64,000 bases of DNA from an uncultured Aquimarina sp. (GTDB taxonomy: Bacteria > Bacteroidota > Bacteroidia > Flavobacteriales > Flavobacteriaceae). Location: assembly GCA_947498785.1 (NCBI GenBank), contig CANMLS010000005.1, forward strand, positions 86,951-150,950. The letters are read 5' to 3'. Below are positions 27,077 to 35,858 of this stretch, one piece after another (within the stretch, counting starts at the first letter, position 1; every line of letters begins with the position of its first letter). The translations under genes and the position numbers were made by a program. The notes under the pieces were generated by a model. It had not been told where the DNA came from. It made no database searches and worked only from the letters and a program-made list of their open reading frames with translations.

Positions 27077-27253
27077 ATGAAAAAATCAAACGAAAAATCA
27101 GGAATTTCAAAATTAAAATTACGCAAACTATCCATTGTTAAGTTAAATACGATGCATATGATAAAAGGAGGAGGAGAAAGTATTGATGATGGAAGCACAG
27201 GGATATACGATCCTAAAGATTTTAGTAAACAAATGCCTGATGCTTGTTGGTAA
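27077..27253 (+). CDS. Double-glycine leader peptide, 58 residues
   Basis: It shares the MKKSN start and the lysine/leucine-rich leader (SKLKLRKLSIVKLNTMHMIKGGG) with the peptide at 26823. The Gly-Gly-Gly motif at residues 31-33 precedes a 25-residue acidic tail ending DACW with a single Cys. It resembles Bacteroidota RiPP or bacteriocin-like precursors. Leader and core sequences diverge from the first peptide, as expected for a diversifying family. The processing partner is not in this window. Confidence 0.65.
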   Translation: MKKSNEKSGISKLKLRKLSIVKLNTMHMIKGGGESIDDGSTGIYDPKDFSKQMPDACW

Positions 27254-27325
27254 ATTACTTAATAGACATAAATCCCAAGTGTCTATAAATTAATTTGGGT
27301 TTCATTAATACTTAAACGTTTAGTT

Positions 27326-27535
27326 ATGTTACACAACATTTTAAAATTAGAAGGAGTTTCAAAACTCAACAAAAATTAATTGGTACATCTCAAAGGATCT
27401 GGAATTCCACCTACCAATGAAGAAGAATGTGATCATTGTAGAGGAGACTGGAATGGATTTTTCTGCGCATTACCCTTTGATGCTCCGCCACAATGTAGTT
27501 ATGGGAGCAATGTTGATTTGACTTGGAGAGATTAA
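27326..27535 (+). pseudogene. Broken double-glycine peptide gene (in-frame stop)
   Basis: It starts MLHNILKLEGVSKLN, the leader type of many flavobacterial bacteriocin-like peptides, but has TAA at codon 18 (27377-27379). After it the same frame continues for 51 codons: LVHLKGSG, then a Cys-containing core (four Cys, including CDHC and a later PQCS) to TAA at 27533. The conserved leader-GG-core order across the stop shows one gene with a nonsense change, unless translation restarts at the TTG at 27380. A CAA to TAA change would explain it. Confidence 0.6.
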
Positions 27536-27546
27536 CACCAGATCAT

Positions 27547-27571
27547 TCAGATTTGCAATCTGAGATTTTTT
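27547..27571 (+). terminator. Terminator after the broken peptide
   Basis: 7-bp stem TCAGATT/AATCTGA with 3-nt loop, then GATTTTTT, 11 bp after the stop codon. Confidence 0.75.
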
Positions 27572-27581
27572 CAAAAACAAA

Positions 27582-27617
27582 AAACAGTTATAGGTACCAA
27601 CTTGTAGCTGTTTTTTT
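27582..27617 (+). terminator. Terminator copy 3
   Basis: AAACAGTTA / TAGCTGTTT (9 bp, one G-U) and a T-run. Same 3' arm as copies 1 and 2, with a diverged loop. Confidence 0.7.
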
Positions 27618-27638
27618 ATGCATTCTATAAAAATTGAG

Positions 27639-27666
27639 GTAACATTTTAAGAGGTCAATACATTAA
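27639..27666 (+). promoter_or_regulatory. Candidate ECF promoter of the second peptide cassette
   Basis: GTAACA, 15 bp, ACATTAA: full match. The 5' UTR that follows starts like that of the peptide at 26823, but where the ATG should be it joins the ATCC...GTGTCTATAAA element found before the peptide at 27326. It looks like a deletion fusion. Confidence 0.62.
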
Positions 27667-27746
27667 AAACTCATCACATATCAAAAGACATATATCCTGA
27701 GTGTCTATAAAAGTTCAGGTTTTCATAAATATTTAATTTTTTAATT

Positions 27747-27944
27747 ATATTACAAAACATTTTAAATCTAGAAGGGGTGAAAACTCTGGAAAGATCAGAA
27801 AAAGGAACAATTAACGGTGGTTTTAACGGCATACCACAAGGGTGTGAAACATGCCCGGGAAGTTGTAGGCCAAATCCTTGTCAGCCAGAGTCTTTTGTTT
27901 GTTATTCACCAACAGATCCAACGTTGATATGTCTAGAACCATAG
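27747..27944 (+). pseudogene. Cys-rich double-glycine peptide with lost start codon
   Basis: The frame aligns with the peptide at 27326 (LQNILNLEGVKTL versus LHNILKLEGVSKL), but the start position reads ATA instead of ATG. It continues to INGG and a 40-residue core with six Cys (GCETCPGSC, NPCQPES, FVCY, LICLEP) before TAG. The frame is intact for 65 codons. Either the start is mutated, or translation begins at a non-canonical ATA or the internal GTG (codon 11, which would remove most of the leader). The intact six-Cys core argues for recent inactivation or unusual initiation. Confidence 0.58.
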
Positions 27945-28123
27945 TAGATCACATATGTTATAAACATATCTGATACTTTGGAACTAATCTACTTGGGGAT
28001 TAATCTCACTTTTAAGATCCAAGTGGGTTATTTCTAAACTAGCCAGAACTAGTCTCTTGTTGTTGTAAATTTTTAATTCTAAAAGTATATAAGTAGAAGA
28101 CAATGATTTTTTTTCAGGATGTA

Positions 28124-28151
28124 GTAACATTTTAATGAGTTAAGACATTAA
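28124..28151 (+). promoter_or_regulatory. Candidate ECF promoter without a following ORF
   Basis: GTAACA, 15 bp, ACATTAA: full match. No ORF with a plausible start follows within the next about 150 bp; a long-armed hairpin does (28219-28294). Confidence 0.58.
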
Positions 28152-28158
28152 CATGTAA

Positions 28159-28297
28159 TAAAAGCTTATAGCTAAAGATATTTAATAATAAACGGTTGAT
28201 ATCAATTGTATTAAGATCAAAAGCCTGAAAATTCTAAATAATTCATAACAAGGTAGGCATCTAGAATTAAAACATAGAAAATTTTCGGGCTTTTATA
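28159..28297 (+). ncRNA. Possible non-coding transcript ending in a 15-bp hairpin
   Basis: Sequence between the ECF-type promoter at 28124 and a 15-bp inverted repeat (28219-28233 with 28280-28294, one G-U, about 46-nt loop) ending in TTTT. It is AT-rich, with no ORF longer than a few codons. It could be a small RNA, or the promoter and terminator of a peptide cassette that has lost its gene. Confidence 0.3.
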
Positions 28298-28429
28298 AAA
28301 AATATCTAATGATTACTTCTAAACTCAAAATGATCAATAAAGTATAGTGTTTTATCACTTTTAGTTTTTAGGATTTCTTTCACACTATAATTGTATACCT
28401 TTAAGGCATTATTTTTTAAGACTACTATA

Positions 28430-29308
28430 ATGCAAAAGAAAACGTTTATAAGATCAGTTATGTTTTTTGGTGTTTTATCTATGTTACTCGTTTCTTGCGC
28501 TCAGGATACCACCAAAGCTGATTTAAAATCTTCACTTACCCTATATGCCTCTTTTGATAAAGGAATACAAGCAGATTTTGCATTAGGAGATGCTAATCTT
28601 TATACCGTTTCTTCACGTAAAGTTCCAGATTCGGCACAAGTAGGTTTGCATAAACCCGATATTAGTATAGTAAAAGAAAAAGGTCGTTATGGTGATGGAC
28701 TTTTGTTTACAGAAAGAAGTCGTGGAAATATATACTATCCAAGTGCAAAGAACATTGCTTATAATAGAAGTGACTGGAGTGGCGCTATTTCATTTTGGTT
28801 AAGTCTAGATCCAGCTACTGATTTAAAACCAGGATATTGCGACCCCATACAAATTACAGATGTAAGTTATAATGATGCTTCAATTTGGGTTGATTTTACC
28901 AAAGAAAACCCCAGAGATTTTAGATTAGGTGTGATCGGTGATAGGGATGCCTGGAACCCTACTCCAGATGGACCTGATAATGAAAACCCTATTTTTATAA
29001 AGCAATTAGAACCAGTGGTAAAAAATCCACCGTTTGAGAAAGGTAAATGGACACATATCCTAATCAATTTTTCTAATCTTAACACAGAAAATGGTCAAGC
29101 TTCACTTTATATAAATGGAAAACTAAAAGGAACAAGAGAAAAAATTAGTGATCCGTTTACATGGGAACTTGATAAATCTAATATTTATTTGGGATTAGGA
29201 TATATAGGACTGATGGATGAATTGTCTATTTTTAATAGAAATTTAAGTGATAAGGAAATTTCAATATTGTATACTTTAGAAAAAGGTGTACAATCTCTTT
29301 TTGAATAG
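28430..29308 (+). CDS. LamG/concanavalin-like lipoprotein
   Basis: A 292-residue lipoprotein. I use the ATG at 28430 rather than the TTG at 28391, because it gives a clean lipoprotein signal (lipobox LLVSC, Cys about 23). The mature part is one LamG-type jelly-roll: LTLYASFDKGI at the start, WSGAISFWLSLDP, GKWTHILINFSN, GQASLYINGKLKG and YIGLMDELSIFNRNLSDKEI at the end. These are typical strands of the fold. It probably binds glycan at the cell surface. It stands alone at the left end of the PUL, with 554 bp before the next operon. Confidence 0.82.
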   Translation: MQKKTFIRSVMFFGVLSMLLVSCAQDTTKADLKSSLTLYASFDKGIQADFALGDANLYTVSSRKVPDSAQVGLHKPDISIVKEKGRYGDGLLFTERSRGNIYYPSAKNIAYNRSDWSGAISFWLSLDPATDLKPGYCDPIQITDVSYNDASIWVDFTKENPRDFRLGVIGDRDAWNPTPDGPDNENPIFIKQLEPVVKNPPFEKGKWTHILINFSNLNTENGQASLYINGKLKGTREKISDPFTWELDKSNIYLGLGYIGLMDELSIFNRNLSDKEISILYTLEKGVQSLFE

Positions 29309-29779
29309 TATTGAATAACCAGTAATTAGAAAAAGAGACTCAGATTAATTATTTTAAGATAAAATTGTAAATGATTCTGAATCTATAAGAGACAAGAAAA
29401 GCAATATTTTTTTGTTAAATTTCATACTTATTATAACCAATGAATGAAGTTATAATTAAAATCAATTAAGTCTTCTTTTACCAATTTATGATGATTGTAA
29501 AAAAGTAATTTGATATACTTATTTATACAATTTATACCCTTCATAAAAGATGAAATAAGCATTATATGAGAAGATCTATTTTTGTATAATTAAGTAGAAA
29601 TAATCTGCTCATCATGCTGTGATCAATAATCTTATGTATATATGTTTAAAGGCTCACATGACTAAGGTTTGTAATTGAGTAGTTATCTTGTAAATGATCA
29701 GGAATTCTTTGTAACTACATGAATAAAAGGTAAATAAAAGGATATTAGGTCTGGTTGATTTAGTTTTTGAATGGTGTTT
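29309..29779. other. Gene-free stretch
   Basis: AT-rich. No convincing ORF, terminator with a T-run or repeat seen; the operator and promoter of the next operon follow at 29780. Confidence 0.5.
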
Positions 29780-29836
29780 GTATGGTTTTTGTCTAGTAAT
29801 ATTGAAATCAAAAAAAAGAGTGAAGCATTAATTTTA
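29780..29836 (+). promoter_or_regulatory. PUL operator (copy a) and -7 box of the PSD1 operon
   Basis: The 18-mer GTATGGTTTTTGTCTAGT (29780-29797) is followed after 31 bp by TAATTTTA (29829-29836; one mismatch to TAnnTTTG). The 18-mer is two 7-bp direct repeats 11 bp apart. It shares sequence and exact spacing with the copies at 52523 (minus) and 52983. The gene starts at 29863. Confidence 0.72.
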
Positions 29837-29862
29837 CAACACAAATTTAGTTTAAATTAGTT

Positions 29863-32800
29863 ATGAAGATAAAATCATTTCTTTCTATATTTTTGTTTTT
29901 AGTAATGTATGTTGGTTGTAAGCCTTCATTACCTGAAGATGTTGCTGAGGCATATGAAAAGCTTCCAGAAAAGATAGATTACAATATACATGTAAAACCG
30001 ATTTTATCCGATAAATGTTTTATTTGTCATGGACCAGATAAAGCTAAAGTATCAGGAGGACTTCAATTGCATAGTTCAGAGACAGCATTTATGGAGTTAA
30101 CAGAGTCTCCAGGTAAATTTGCCATAGATCCTGGTAACTTAAAAAAATCTGAAGTTTTTCATAGAATTTTATCTGAAGACCCTGGAATGGTTATGCCAAC
30201 ACCAGAATCGTATTTATCATTATCTCCAGAAGAGAAAGCGATACTAATTAGATGGATAGATGATGGAGCAGAGTATAAACCACATTGGGCTTTTATACCA
30301 CCGTCTTTTTCTAAAACACCTAAGGTGAATAATGAGAGTCAAGTGATTAATCCAATTGATAATTTTGTTTTGGCTAAATTAGAAAAACATAATATGACTT
30401 TTTCTAAAAAGGCTGATAAGCAACTGTTATTGCGTCGTGTTTCATTAGATCTCACTGGATTACCGCCAACTAAAGATGAAATTTTAAATTTTGTGAATGA
30501 TAAATCTCCAGATGCTTATGAAAAACAAGTAGATCGTCTTTTGAATTCTCCTCATTATGGAGAAAAAATGGCGGTTGATTGGTTGGATTTAGCCAGATAT
30601 GCCGATACTCATGGTTATTTTGTAGATAGATATAGAGATATGAGTCCTTGGAGGGACTGGGTAATTAAGTCTTTTAATGAAAATTTATCTTACGATAAGT
30701 TTATTACGTGGCAATTGGCAGGGGATTTGTTAAATAATCCAACAAAAGAGCAGATATTAGCTACAGGGTTTAATCGTCTACACCCTCAAAATCTTGAAGG
30801 AGGAATTATAGATGAAGAATTTCGGTCAGAATACGTTTCAGATAGAACTAATGTAGTTGGTCAAGGTATAATCGGGTTAACCGTAGCTTGTGCTAAATGT
30901 CATGATCATAAATATGACCCTATTTCGCAAAAAAATTATTTTGAATTATATAGTTTTTTTAATCAAGTAAATGAATCTGGTCAGATTCCTTGGGATTGGT
31001 CTATGCCTGTGCCTACGCTACTTCTCCCGACAAAAGAAGAAGAAAAAATGATGTCTTATATCAATAATCTTATAGATAAAGAGACGGAAAAAATTGAAGA
31101 AATAAAAGGTAATCAGTTAAATAATGCAGAACGTTGGATTGTAGAAGAAAAATATAAAACAGATTCATTTAAAGATTCTGGCCATCTATCTGCATATTTT
31201 AACTTTGAAAATAATTCATTGCAAAATAAACTCAATACTAAACAACTTGGTACAATGAAGACCCAATTTTCTAACAATGAAAAAAGAACTTTTGTTAAAG
31301 GGTATTCTGGCAAAGGACTTCAATTTGATGGAGATGCTTGGTTAGATTTGGATGATGTAGGTGTTTTTCAGCGTAGTGAAGCTTTTAGTATAGCACTGCG
31401 AGTATTTGTGCCTAAAGATCTAAAGGAAGGGGTGATTTTTCATAAAGCTCAGGGAACGAGATTGCATAGTTATAGAGGATATCACTTAACCATTAAATCA
31501 GATAATACATTAGAACTTTTGATGGCACATGTATGGCCTGATAATGCCATTGTAGAAAGAACTATTCAAGAAGTACCCCGAGATAAATGGATACATCTAA
31601 CCTTAACTTATGATGGTTCTAGTAAAGCAAAAGGCCTTAAAGTATACTTAGATGGTCAGGAAATGAAATCTAAAGTAGAAATAGATAATTTATATAAAGA
31701 TATTATTTTTCATGATTATGAAGATTACATTTATGCAAACCCTATAGAGCCTGGATTACAAATTGGAGCAAGATGGAGAGGGAAAGGAATTGCTAAATCA
31801 ATAGTAGATGATCTTATGGTTTTTGATAAAGAATTAACCAATCTCGAAATTCTTAAAATCTCGAATTCTAAGTTTCTTGATCCTATAGTATCAAAAGAAG
31901 AAAACGAATTGTCCAAAAAAGATAAGGATCAATTAATAAACTATTATTTATCTGCAAAATCAAAACCTGTAAAAAAGGCATTGTCATCATTACAACAATT
32001 GCGTACTCAATATGCAGATAGTGTCGATAATATCAAGGAAATTATGGTAATGAAAGATTCTCCGAATTTGCGAAAAACTTATGTATTGGAGAGAGGGCAA
32101 TATGATGCTTATGGTGAAGAGGTGTTCTCAGATACTCCAGAAAGTTTGCCTTCGATGTCAGAAAAACTGCCTAAGAACAGATTAGGTCTCGCTAAATGGT
32201 TGATAGATCCAAAGCACCCTCTAACGGCAAGAGTAGCTGTCAATAGATATTGGCAGAATTTCTTTGGGACAGGTATTGTAGAAACTTCTGAAGATTTTGG
32301 AAATCAGGGAACATTGCCTACGCATCCTCAATTATTAGATTGGTTAGCAATAAAATTTATAGAAACAGGATGGGATCTTAAGGCATTAAATAAGTTAATT
32401 GTAATGTCTAATACTTACCAACAAGATTCTAACGTATCCGATGAATTGAGAGAGATAGATCCAGATAATGAATTATTGGCTAGAGGGCCAGTAAAACGAT
32501 TATCGGGAGAAATGTTGAGGGATAATGCATTAATTGCTAGTGGATTACTTAATGATAAAATAGGGGGGGAGAGTGTGAAGCCATATCAACCAAAAGGGTT
32601 ATGGAAAATGACACATATAGGATACGAACGAGGATCAGGAGAAGACCTTTACAGGAGAAGTATGTATACAATATGGAAAAGAACGGCTCCAAATCCTACG
32701 ATAGCAACTTTTGATGCTCCTACAAGAGATATCTGTACTACTAGAAGACAAGAAACCAATACGCCTTTACAGGCATTAGTATTGCTTAATGATCCTACCT

Positions 32801-33102
32801 ATATAGAAACAGCAAAAGTAATAGGTAAAAACATGACCTCATTCATGAAGATTGAAGATGCAATTAGTGATACCTATCTAAGGTTAACAGGAAAGACAAT
32901 ATCAGCTAAAGAATTAGGCTTGCTCGCAGATTTACAAAAAGAAGAATTCATAAAGTTTACAGAAAACTTGGATAAGGCAAAAGGATGGTTAAATTCTGGA
33001 GATTTCCGTTTTCAAGAAGACGAAAACCTTCCTCTCATAGCTGCAAATGCAGTAGTTGCAAGTACAATTATGAATTCTGATGCTACAATAACTAAAAGAT
33101 AA
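29863..33102 (+). CDS. PSD1/cytochrome c-domain lipoprotein (DUF1549-LamG-DUF1553)
   Basis: A 1079-residue lipoprotein (lipobox MYVGC, Cys about 19). In order: a PSCyt1-type c-heme motif CFICHGP (about 52-58); a DUF1549/PSCyt2 domain (about 160-370: NPIDNFVLAKLE, LLRRVSLDLTGLPPT, WLDLARYADTHGYFVDR, CAKCHDHKYDP with a second CxxCH); a LamG insert (about 440-660); and DUF1553/PSD1 (about 760-1050: AKWLIDPKHPLTARVAVNRYW, TRRQETNTPLQALVLLNDP). The family is abundant in Planctomycetes and polysaccharide-degrading Bacteroidota; its biochemistry is poorly known. A redox or glycan-oxidising envelope role is inferred. First gene of a four-gene operon under PUL operator a. Confidence 0.88.
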   Translation: MKIKSFLSIFLFLVMYVGCKPSLPEDVAEAYEKLPEKIDYNIHVKPILSDKCFICHGPDKAKVSGGLQLHSSETAFMELTESPGKFAIDPGNLKKSEVFHRILSEDPGMVMPTPESYLSLSPEEKAILIRWIDDGAEYKPHWAFIPPSFSKTPKVNNESQVINPIDNFVLAKLEKHNMTFSKKADKQLLLRRVSLDLTGLPPTKDEILNFVNDKSPDAYEKQVDRLLNSPHYGEKMAVDWLDLARYADTHGYFVDRYRDMSPWRDWVIKSFNENLSYDKFITWQLAGDLLNNPTKEQILATGFNRLHPQNLEGGIIDEEFRSEYVSDRTNVVGQGIIGLTVACAKCHDHKYDPISQKNYFELYSFFNQVNESGQIPWDWSMPVPTLLLPTKEEEKMMSYINNLIDKETEKIEEIKGNQLNNAERWIVEEKYKTDSFKDSGHLSAYFNFENNSLQNKLNTKQLGTMKTQFSNNEKRTFVKGYSGKGLQFDGDAWLDLDDVGVFQRSEAFSIALRVFVPKDLKEGVIFHKAQGTRLHSYRGYHLTIKSDNTLELLMAHVWPDNAIVERTIQEVPRDKWIHLTLTYDGSSKAKGLKVYLDGQEMKSKVEIDNLYKDIIFHDYEDYIYANPIEPGLQIGARWRGKGIAKSIVDDLMVFDKELTNLEILKISNSKFLDPIVSKEENELSKKDKDQLINYYLSAKSKPVKKALSSLQQLRTQYADSVDNIKEIMVMKDSPNLRKTYVLERGQYDAYGEEVFSDTPESLPSMSEKLPKNRLGLAKWLIDPKHPLTARVAVNRYWQNFFGTGIVETSEDFGNQGTLPTHPQLLDWLAIKFIETGWDLKALNKLIVMSNTYQQDSNVSDELREIDPDNELLARGPVKRLSGEMLRDNALIASGLLNDKIGGESVKPYQPKGLWKMTHIGYERGSGEDLYRRSMYTIWKRTAPNPTIATFDAPTRDICTTRRQETNTPLQALVLLNDPTYIETAKVIGKNMTSFMKIEDAISDTYLRLTGKTISAKELGLLADLQKEEFIKFTENLDKAKGWLNSGDFRFQEDENLPLIAANAVVASTIMNSDATITKR

Positions 33103-33105
33103 GAT

Positions 33106-34611
33106 ATGTGTGATCATCACGATAAATTACGATCAAATAATAAAGATTTACAACAGGTAGAAAAAATGTTTGATCGCAGAGAGTTTTTAACCAAAACTTC
33201 ATTAGGTTTAGGTGCAATTGCTTTGGGATCACTTCTTAATACCGATAAGGCTTGGAGTAATGTAAAAAATAATGTGAACCCCGATTTGGGAATGTTTAGC
33301 AGGAATAGTTTGGGCTTACCACATCACGTCCCAAAAGCAAAACGAGCGATTTATTTGTTTCAAAGTGGTGGGCCTTCACAATTAGAACTATTTGACTACA
33401 AGCCAAAATTAACGAAGATGATAGGTCAGGAATTACCAAGTTCGGTAAGAAAAGGACAACGTTTAACAGGAATGAGTGCTGACCAAAGTTCATTACCAAT
33501 AGCAGCTTCTATTATAGATTTTAAACAATATGGAGAATCCAGAGCTTGGGTTAGTAATGCGATGCCGCACCTTTCGGGTGTGGTGGACGATATTTGCTTT
33601 ATTAAATCCATGCAAACTGATGCAATTAACCATGATCCTGCGATTACTTTTTTTCAAACAGGAAGCCAACAGCCTGGCAGACCTTCTATAGGTTCATGGA
33701 TTAGTTATGGACTTGGATCAGACAATGATAATTTACCTACTTTTATTACTCTAGTATCCAAAAACGGCTCAGGTCAACCGTTATACTCACGTTTATGGGG
33801 AAATGGGTTTTTACCAACAGAGCATCAAGGGGTGCAGTTTCGTAGTGGGAAAGACCCGGTGTTATATCTTACAGATCCAGAAAATTATGATGGGCACGAT
33901 CGTCGCAAAATGTTAGATTATCTAGGGAAATTAAATGAAATACAAAACGATTCATACGGAGATCCAGAAATTAATGCACGTATGTCTCAATATGAGATGG
34001 CATTTCGTATGCAAACTTCAATACCAGAAGTTACTGATATGAGCGATGAACCAGATTATATTTTTGAAATGTATGGAGAAGATAGTCGTGATCCAGGCAC
34101 ATATGCCGCAAACTGCCTTCTTGGACGAAAATTACTAGAAAAGGATGTTAAGTTTATTCAGATATATCACCAAGGATGGGATCAACACTTAGGTTGTCCA
34201 GGAGGAGTATTAAATAACGCTAAGAAAACAGATCAAGCAAATGCGGCATTGATTAAAGATCTAAAACAACGTGGAATGTTCGAAGATACTTTAGTGATAT
34301 GGGGTGGAGAGTTTGGTAGAACCGTTTATTCTCAAGGGAAACTCACCGCTACTGATTATGGTAGAGATCATCATCCAAAAGCTTTTACTATGTTTATGGC
34401 GGGTGCAGGTATAAAACCAGGGATCACCTACGGCGAAACAGATGATTTTAGTTATAATGTAGTCAAAGATCCAGTTCATACTCATGATTTCCAAGCAACA
34501 CTTTTGCATTTATTTGGAATAGATCATGAGCGATTAACTTATAAGCATCAAGGTAGACGATTTAGATTAACAGATGTTCATGGTCATGTTGTAAAAGATA
34601 TATTGAGTTGA
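33106..34611 (+). CDS. DUF1501 protein with Tat-type signal
   Basis: A 501-residue protein. The twin-arginine-like FDRREFLTKTSLGLGAIALGSLL (about 24-46) indicates folded export. The body has the DUF1501 features LPHHVPKAKRAIYLFQSGGPSQLELFD, GSWISYGLGS, WDQHLGCPGG, LVIWGGEFGRT and GRDHHPKAFTMFMAGAGIKPG. The family is related in fold to alkaline phosphatases and sulfatases, as I recall; the metal-ligand-like DHHPK and GGEFGRT agree. It almost always travels with PSD1 proteins, and here starts 3 bp after one. A sulfate- or phosphate-ester hydrolase role on algal glycan is possible but unproven. Confidence 0.88.
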   Translation: MCDHHDKLRSNNKDLQQVEKMFDRREFLTKTSLGLGAIALGSLLNTDKAWSNVKNNVNPDLGMFSRNSLGLPHHVPKAKRAIYLFQSGGPSQLELFDYKPKLTKMIGQELPSSVRKGQRLTGMSADQSSLPIAASIIDFKQYGESRAWVSNAMPHLSGVVDDICFIKSMQTDAINHDPAITFFQTGSQQPGRPSIGSWISYGLGSDNDNLPTFITLVSKNGSGQPLYSRLWGNGFLPTEHQGVQFRSGKDPVLYLTDPENYDGHDRRKMLDYLGKLNEIQNDSYGDPEINARMSQYEMAFRMQTSIPEVTDMSDEPDYIFEMYGEDSRDPGTYAANCLLGRKLLEKDVKFIQIYHQGWDQHLGCPGGVLNNAKKTDQANAALIKDLKQRGMFEDTLVIWGGEFGRTVYSQGKLTATDYGRDHHPKAFTMFMAGAGIKPGITYGETDDFSYNVVKDPVHTHDFQATLLHLFGIDHERLTYKHQGRRFRLTDVHGHVVKDILS

Positions 34612-34662
34612 TTTTTATCGTGTTGATTAAAGAATTAAAGATTATGTATTTGAAATTATAAA

Positions 34663-35772
34663 ATGAATTCAAGAAGAAAATTTATAAAAACAACAGCAGC
34701 ATTAGGCACTGGTATTATTGCATCCCCTTCCTTTGGGTTTCATATAATTAATAAAAGTAAACCTAAAAATGAAGAAATCATTGGACATGGTGATTATCAA
34801 TATAGAATTATCGATGATTGGGCAAAAATAAGTACAGTTAGAAATCCTATTTTGAATTGTCACGAAATGCAGATGGACAGTAAAGGAAGACTGATTATGA
34901 TAGGAGATCATACGAATAACAATATCATGATTTTTGATAAGTCAGGGAAACTTCTAGATTATTGGGGAACTGCTTATCCGGGGGGACATGGGCTTACTAT
35001 TTCTAATGAAGGAGGAGAGGACTTTCTATTTTTAACAGATTCTGGATGGTTTATGGATAAAAAAGGAAGTTGGATTCATCATAATGGTAGAGTAACCAAG
35101 ACCACCACGGATGGAAAAGTTATTTTTGATATTGGTCATCCGCAAACGATAGGAATATATGAACCTGGAGATCATTTCTGTCCAACAGAGACAGCAATAG
35201 GTCCAACAGGTGATATTTATGTTGCAGATGGATATGGTAAGGATTTTATAATTCAATATGATAGCAAAGGTCAATACATAAGGCACTGGGGAGGGAAATC
35301 TAATCCCGATTTAAAATATAGACTAGATAATGCTCATGGAGTGGCAATAGACTATCGTGAAAAGAATAACCCTTTAGTAGTATGTACTTCACGAAATGAA
35401 CAAGCTTTTAAGTGGTTTACTTTGGATGGAGAATATGTTAAAACTCTTCACCTTCCTAATATGCAGGTATGTAGACCTGTGTTTGATGACCAAAATTTAT
35501 ATGCAGGAGTTTGTTGGTCTCAACCAAAGATAGGACAGACTACATGGCTTGATCACACGGGTTTTGTTACTATTTTAGAGGGTGATACAGTGGTTTCTAA
35601 TCCAGGAGGGACACTTCCAGAATACCAAGAAGGAAAACTTCAGAAATCGTATCAATTACCACATAAACCAATATTACATGGTCATGATGTTTGTGTTGAT
35701 GAAGATAAAAATCTCTATATATGTCAATGGAATGCGAATCGAACCGCACCTTTAAAATTAGAAAGGGTTTAA
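34663..35772 (+). CDS. Tat-exported six-bladed beta-propeller (NHL-like) protein
   Basis: A 369-residue protein. SRRKFIKTTAALGTGIIASPSFG (3-25) is a Tat signal. The rest is NHL-type propeller: MQMDSKGRLIMIGDHTNNNIMIFDKSGKLL, GPTGDIYVADGYGKDFIIQYDSKGQYI, AHGVAIDYR and CVDEDKNLYICQWNANR. It may be a binding platform or a lyase-like peptidyl or sugar enzyme. Third gene of the PSD1 operon, 51 bp after the DUF1501 gene, which suggests a joint envelope complex. Confidence 0.8.
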   Translation: MNSRRKFIKTTAALGTGIIASPSFGFHIINKSKPKNEEIIGHGDYQYRIIDDWAKISTVRNPILNCHEMQMDSKGRLIMIGDHTNNNIMIFDKSGKLLDYWGTAYPGGHGLTISNEGGEDFLFLTDSGWFMDKKGSWIHHNGRVTKTTTDGKVIFDIGHPQTIGIYEPGDHFCPTETAIGPTGDIYVADGYGKDFIIQYDSKGQYIRHWGGKSNPDLKYRLDNAHGVAIDYREKNNPLVVCTSRNEQAFKWFTLDGEYVKTLHLPNMQVCRPVFDDQNLYAGVCWSQPKIGQTTWLDHTGFVTILEGDTVVSNPGGTLPEYQEGKLQKSYQLPHKPILHGHDVCVDEDKNLYICQWNANRTAPLKLERV

Positions 35773-35858
35773 AAGAATTATATTGTTAAAACAAATAACT
35801 TGATTCTATTGATAGGTCATAGTTTTTTGTTTAAAGTGTTTTAAAATTTGGATATTTA

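Noticed and set aside
28391..28429. Start of the LamG lipoprotein at TTG 28391
   Set aside because: The ATG at 28430 gives a canonical lipoprotein signal; the extra residues do not.
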